DNA of 64,000 bases from Carallia brachiata (taxonomy: Eukaryota; Streptophyta; Magnoliopsida; Malpighiales; Rhizophoraceae), in contig JADCRB010000055.1 in the NCBI GenBank assembly GCA_021464245.1, forward strand, positions 2,510,487-2,574,486, given 5' to 3'. Positions 57,601 through 64,000 of the stretch are shown here, piece by piece; position 1 is the stretch's first letter, and each line of letters starts with the position of its first letter. Below the pieces are notes generated by a model, which saw nothing but the letters and a program-made list of their open reading frames with translations, was not told where the DNA came from and ran no database searches. A program made the translations under genes and the position numbers.

Positions 57601-59938
57601 CTAATCCCTTTTCCTATGGGTAAAGAGAGAAAGAAGTCATCCAGCGCAAGGCTGTTTGACTGATGATTGTGACGAGTAACAAGCTCATGCAGGGTAAGTC
57701 TTACTGGTCAGTATTACAGACTCCAAGATGAGGATTGACAAAATGTAAAAGATCTTACATAAGATGATCTATGTTGGGATCGATAAAACGCATTTCAATA
57801 GGGAAGCGAAACCGATAAGGATCTCGTTTTGCCTACAAATCAAATGAGATAATCAAAGTCTGCACCAAAAAAAACATCAAAATTTGAATCACCCTGTAAG
57901 GAGTTCGCTAACAGGAAGAAATACAGATACAAATTTATGTATGTGAAATGAAGAAAGCTCACCAGAATTTCAACAATGACATGCATGCCAACTTTATATG
58001 ATGACGGATCCAATACCAATCATTACCCTTAATAGGAACCCACCTAAAACACATATACATGCATGAATACACCTGGAAGCCTTCACACTTATATAGATTA
58101 AGGATTTATAAAGAAAATTAAGTTTCCAATGGAGTAAATACAATTAGACCCAGATAATAACACAATCTAATTGGTAGGATGAAAGTAATCAATTTAAAGA
58201 TACTTACCCATCATACACACCTCCAATGTCAACAAATGCTCCTTGATATAGGGCTATGCTGGTCACTTTTCCCTGACAAATCTACAAAAGAAAAGGGGCG
58301 GATAAACAAATTTCCTTCAGTGGGGCAAAATATAGTACATAAGCTTGATCTTCATAAGAATGGAATTTGTAGAAGTGTTGTGAAGTTTTAACGTAAATTT
58401 ATCTTTCATCCACACAGATAACTCTTAGTTGATATTTTAGCACATAAATTTCACCAAAAGCTTCCGTGAGAGAAAAAATTGTGAAGAATTGTTCACCTGT
58501 CCTGGATAATAAAATGGAAGCTCATACTGCAGAAGACAAAAACAGGCCAACGTAAGCATATTACCATAAGTGGAATTGACATTTACACACAAATGACATA
58601 GACGAAGAAGTTTGGTATTTCTCCAACCATGCCCTCTTTGTAGTCTTTTCCTCTTTTTCTTCTACCAGGATAATAATCTTGGTCATGCTGCATTGGAACC
58701 AAAATTGGCAACATTAGTCTACTAAACTAAAGTCATTTAAGGTTGTCTGTCATTCCAGCAGGAAAAAAAAAAGGCTAGACCTCAGCAGAATCAGGAAATA
58801 AATTCAATATGCCGACACTAGTCTGCCCAATCGGCAGACAAAATATTAGAACTCATAAAAAGGCATCCTTATTGAATGCGAGGCTCGCGTAAGAGTAATG
58901 TTAGCACAAGTTCGAGTCATTGAAACAAATTTTTTGAAAAACACAGGAAATGCTGCATAATCTGATGTTTCCGATGCCCCACAGTGGCGTCTGCACATCA
59001 TATTTTTTTTACTACAAAGGCATACTTGTTCAAAGTTTTACCAACTTCCGATCAAAGTTTTGCAACAGCAGGCAAGAATGAAGATCCATTTGCCAATACT
59101 CCAATTAAAAAACAAAAACAAAAAAATTGAAAAGGAAACCTGATGTTATGCTGGAATTAAGTTGATATACCTGGTAAGATTCTTCTTCCAATCTATCCTT
59201 GTTGGCGTCAACCCATTCCTTATACTGATTCAAGAACATCTTATACCTGTCCAAACAAAACCCATCAGCCTCCCGAACTACATTACTTTCCAAATCCTCC
59301 AATCTCACCCTCACAGCCATCAATTTATGTGCTTCACGAATGAACTCCAGCTCCTTCCTATCAACCTCCCACCCTCTCGGCGGCCAATCCCTCGGCGGCA
59401 CGTGCCTCACCACCAGCGGCGCCACCCAAACCGTTTCCAGCTTCTCCGGAATCTCCCCCTTTATCTCGAACTGTTTCATGTACCACTCATCTTCGGTGAG
59501 CCCCATATCTTTGATCTTCTGGGCCCGGTACTTCGGGGATAACATTTTGAAAGCTTCGATGGCTTCCGGCGATTGGAGAGGGACCTCTTCGCCTTCATTG
59601 AGGGACTTTCTAGCGAAATCGGCTTCGGGAGTGAGTATTTCCTCCCATGGGGCCCAGTCGCGGTCAATCCAGTTCTTGCGGCGGGCCGCGTCCTCGGTTT
59701 CTTTGTCTTTTGGGCCGCCGGAGTTATAGGGGAAAGTGTCGTCGACGGGAAACTCATCGGAGTTGAAGCATTTTGGACCTATCAAGGTGCTGGCGCCGGT
59801 GAAGACGGCGGAGGAAAAAGATATTATGGCTTTGGTGAAGAGAGGGTGCTGTGGGAAGCGGTGGTGCCGCCGGTGGTGGTGGTGGTGGTCTAGGGTTTTA
59901 GGGAAAGAGTAGAGATTAGGGGCTTGGAGGATTTGCAT
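54655..59938 (-). CDS. PTAC10: PTAC10 (PAP3), plastid RNA polymerase-associated S1-domain protein
   Basis: Subunit associated with the plastid-encoded RNA polymerase, needed for chloroplast transcription and greening (family knowledge). Twelve exons with GT/AG borders: 59938-59171, 58687-58628, 58526-58497, 58281-58208, 58043-57963, 57832-57759, 57469-57403, 56810-56718, 56588-56412, 56333-56286, 55770-55619, 55109-54655. The total is about 693 codons, near the family size. It has a transit-peptide-like, His/Ser-rich N-terminus, PPRDWPPRGWEVD (about 190), an S1 RNA-binding domain (about 283-370: PGQICQGKVTSIALYQGAFV, DGWVPIKGNDW), FEFPPIFHRDEDTNPDELR, and an acidic tail DDEEDDDDDDFDF. Two breaks: exon 5 lacks one G (near 57992; expected codons for HHIKVGMH), and exon 12 is out of frame by two bases near 54930 (GKG | VWYEMSY). 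Start is ATG 59938. The gene is normally single-copy and essential, so errors in the sequence are a real possibility. Confidence 0.88.
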
Positions 59939-61301
59939 ATTTTGGCGGGGACTCAATAGATCAGAGTCAGCGAGCGAGCCTTTAATTTTTCATAATTAAC
60001 GGATAAGATATTTAAATTGTAAATAATAAGTGATAACACTATTGCTCTTTCCAAAAAAAAAATAATATAAATATTATTATTATTAAAAAATAATTATTTT
60101 TTATTTATTAAATATATTGAATATGAATTATATAATGATAATTACTTACTTTTTTTAAAATTTAAATTTAAAATTTTAAAATTTAGAATTTTAATTATTA
60201 AAATATTAAGAAAAATCAATAACAGAGAAATTCAAAAGAATGGACGAGGCTCATCTCAAGGAAGTAAGTTGCAAAAATATTTGGGGCTGGTCCACCGATC
60301 CAGATTGGCAAGGGCGCAAAAAGCAAACAGGGAATGGAACTCTAGAGCCCAATTAAATTGAAGTGGCCCAGCAAATTTTTTTTCGATTGGAATTTTAACC
60401 ATTTTCCAGTTCATCTTGTCTGCAGTACTGTTGGGAAAGGTTTGGTTTCAGGTGAGAAAAGGTTAAACTTATTTCGAGCTCCCAAAATTACGAACAGTTC
60501 AGTAAATTCTGTTAGATATTATGACATTTGTTTTCTTATAAATTTAATATAGATTGCCTTGCCTGCTTCGGATAAAAGGTTCAAACAAATATTTCCGATA
60601 ATTTTATAAGCAATTAACTTTACTTACTTTTTATTTTAATCTCTATTTTTAATTTAATAAATAAATTCTAATCACGTTATGTTTCCATAAACTACGTTTA
60701 TGTTGCAAATTGCTGCAGCTGATAAAATTTTAAAATTCGTCTCATAATTAATGCAATTACGAGACCCAAAAAATACGAAAAATTTCGTTAGATCCAAATA
60801 CCGTGGGATCCAAGTTGAAACCTTGAAGGAGGTACCCAACACTTTTTATTAATTATTTTATCTATTTTATGAATAAACATTCTAAAATTTATTTAATTTA
60901 GAATAAAACTTCTGGTGTTTGCTATTCTTAATATAAATTCTTATACAGAATAAATTTATTTAATTATTTTTTAATTTACGTAAATTTCATATAAACTTTT
61001 TTTTTTCATTTACAAAACGTCAAAAAGTTGTTGCAGCTAATAAAAGGAACTCACATTGAGTCAAATTAAAAATCCCTACAGGCAGTGGAGATTGTTGCAG
61101 CAAAGAAAAATAATCTCATCCATGGATGAGTTAAATAGAAGTTAGGAACTAAACTTAAATTCATAGATGAATTCCTTGAATTTAAATTTCTTGACCCGAA
61201 TATGCTCAACTGCAGTTATCTTAAAGTCCTAAATAGGTCATATAACCATATATACACATGTTAAATGAAGCGGGTTTGGCCGATTCTCAGATAGAAGAGG
61301 G
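59939..61301. other. Intergenic between PTAC10 and the LHT gene
   Basis: Promoter side of PTAC10 (no clear TATA box; GC-richer leader 59939-59980), then AT-rich DNA. The last stretch before 61302 is probably the 3' untranslated region of the transporter gene. No gene is seen; the frame at 60358-60552 has no domain. Confidence 0.45.

Positions 61302-64000
<2,699 letters not shown>

Noticed and set aside
59340..59893. Plus-strand frames of 129 and 106 aa opposite PTAC10 exon 1
   Set aside because: Antisense shadows of a GC-rich exon. Their likeness to frames at 37.3, 43.4 and 49.0 kb comes from the PTAC10 fragments, not from a separate gene family.
54655..59938. Identification as HEMERA/PTAC12
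   Set aside because: First considered because of the acidic tail. The S1 domain, the roughly 693-residue length and the exon content fit PTAC10 better.

Overview
The window is nuclear DNA from a flowering plant, most likely a woody eudicot. The reasons are AT-rich intergenic DNA, short GT-AG introns, plant-only gene families (subtilases, 4CL-like ligase, plastid polymerase subunit PTAC10, LHT amino-acid transporter, CDKG kinase, DUF7950 protein) and plant transposons. I cannot name the species.

Layout. 1-2.5 kb (+): the 3' half of a peroxisomal 4-coumarate-CoA-ligase-like gene, with one frameshift. 5.8-8.7 kb (-): a CDKG-type cyclin-dependent kinase with several frameshifts. 9.4-15.1 kb: repeats only, including a duplicated block of about 0.8-1 kb. 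15.2-21.4 kb (-): a decayed Ty1/copia element, carrying a 1,090-bp solo LTR of another element (5-bp target duplication) and an in-place inversion of about 0.55 kb in its integrase. 26.5-28.1 kb (+): an intronless DUF7950 gene with a G-box/TATA promoter. 31.3-51.9 kb (-): four tandem intronless SBT1.9-type subtilases, three intact and the fourth broken by a 2-bp deletion. 54.6-59.9 kb (-): PTAC10, 12 exons, two apparent frameshifts. 61.3-63.5 kb (-): an LHT1-type amino-acid transporter, 7 exons, intact.

The subtilase array is the main accessory feature. Each repeat unit carries a promoter with TATA box and a conserved upstream module. The spacer downstream of genes 2, 3 and 4 holds a degenerate fragment of PTAC10 exon 1 in inverted orientation, so the fragment was part of the amplified unit. 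Spacers differ by young insertions: a hAT-like element with 8-bp target duplication, copies of a MITE family, a GC-rich island and a tripled promoter module.

There is no operon-like cooperation; the genes are independent (secreted proteolysis, plastid transcription, amino-acid uptake, acyl-CoA activation, splicing/cell-cycle kinase). Frameshifts occur in four genes but not in about 9 kb of other coding sequence. Real decay and local sequence errors both remain possible.
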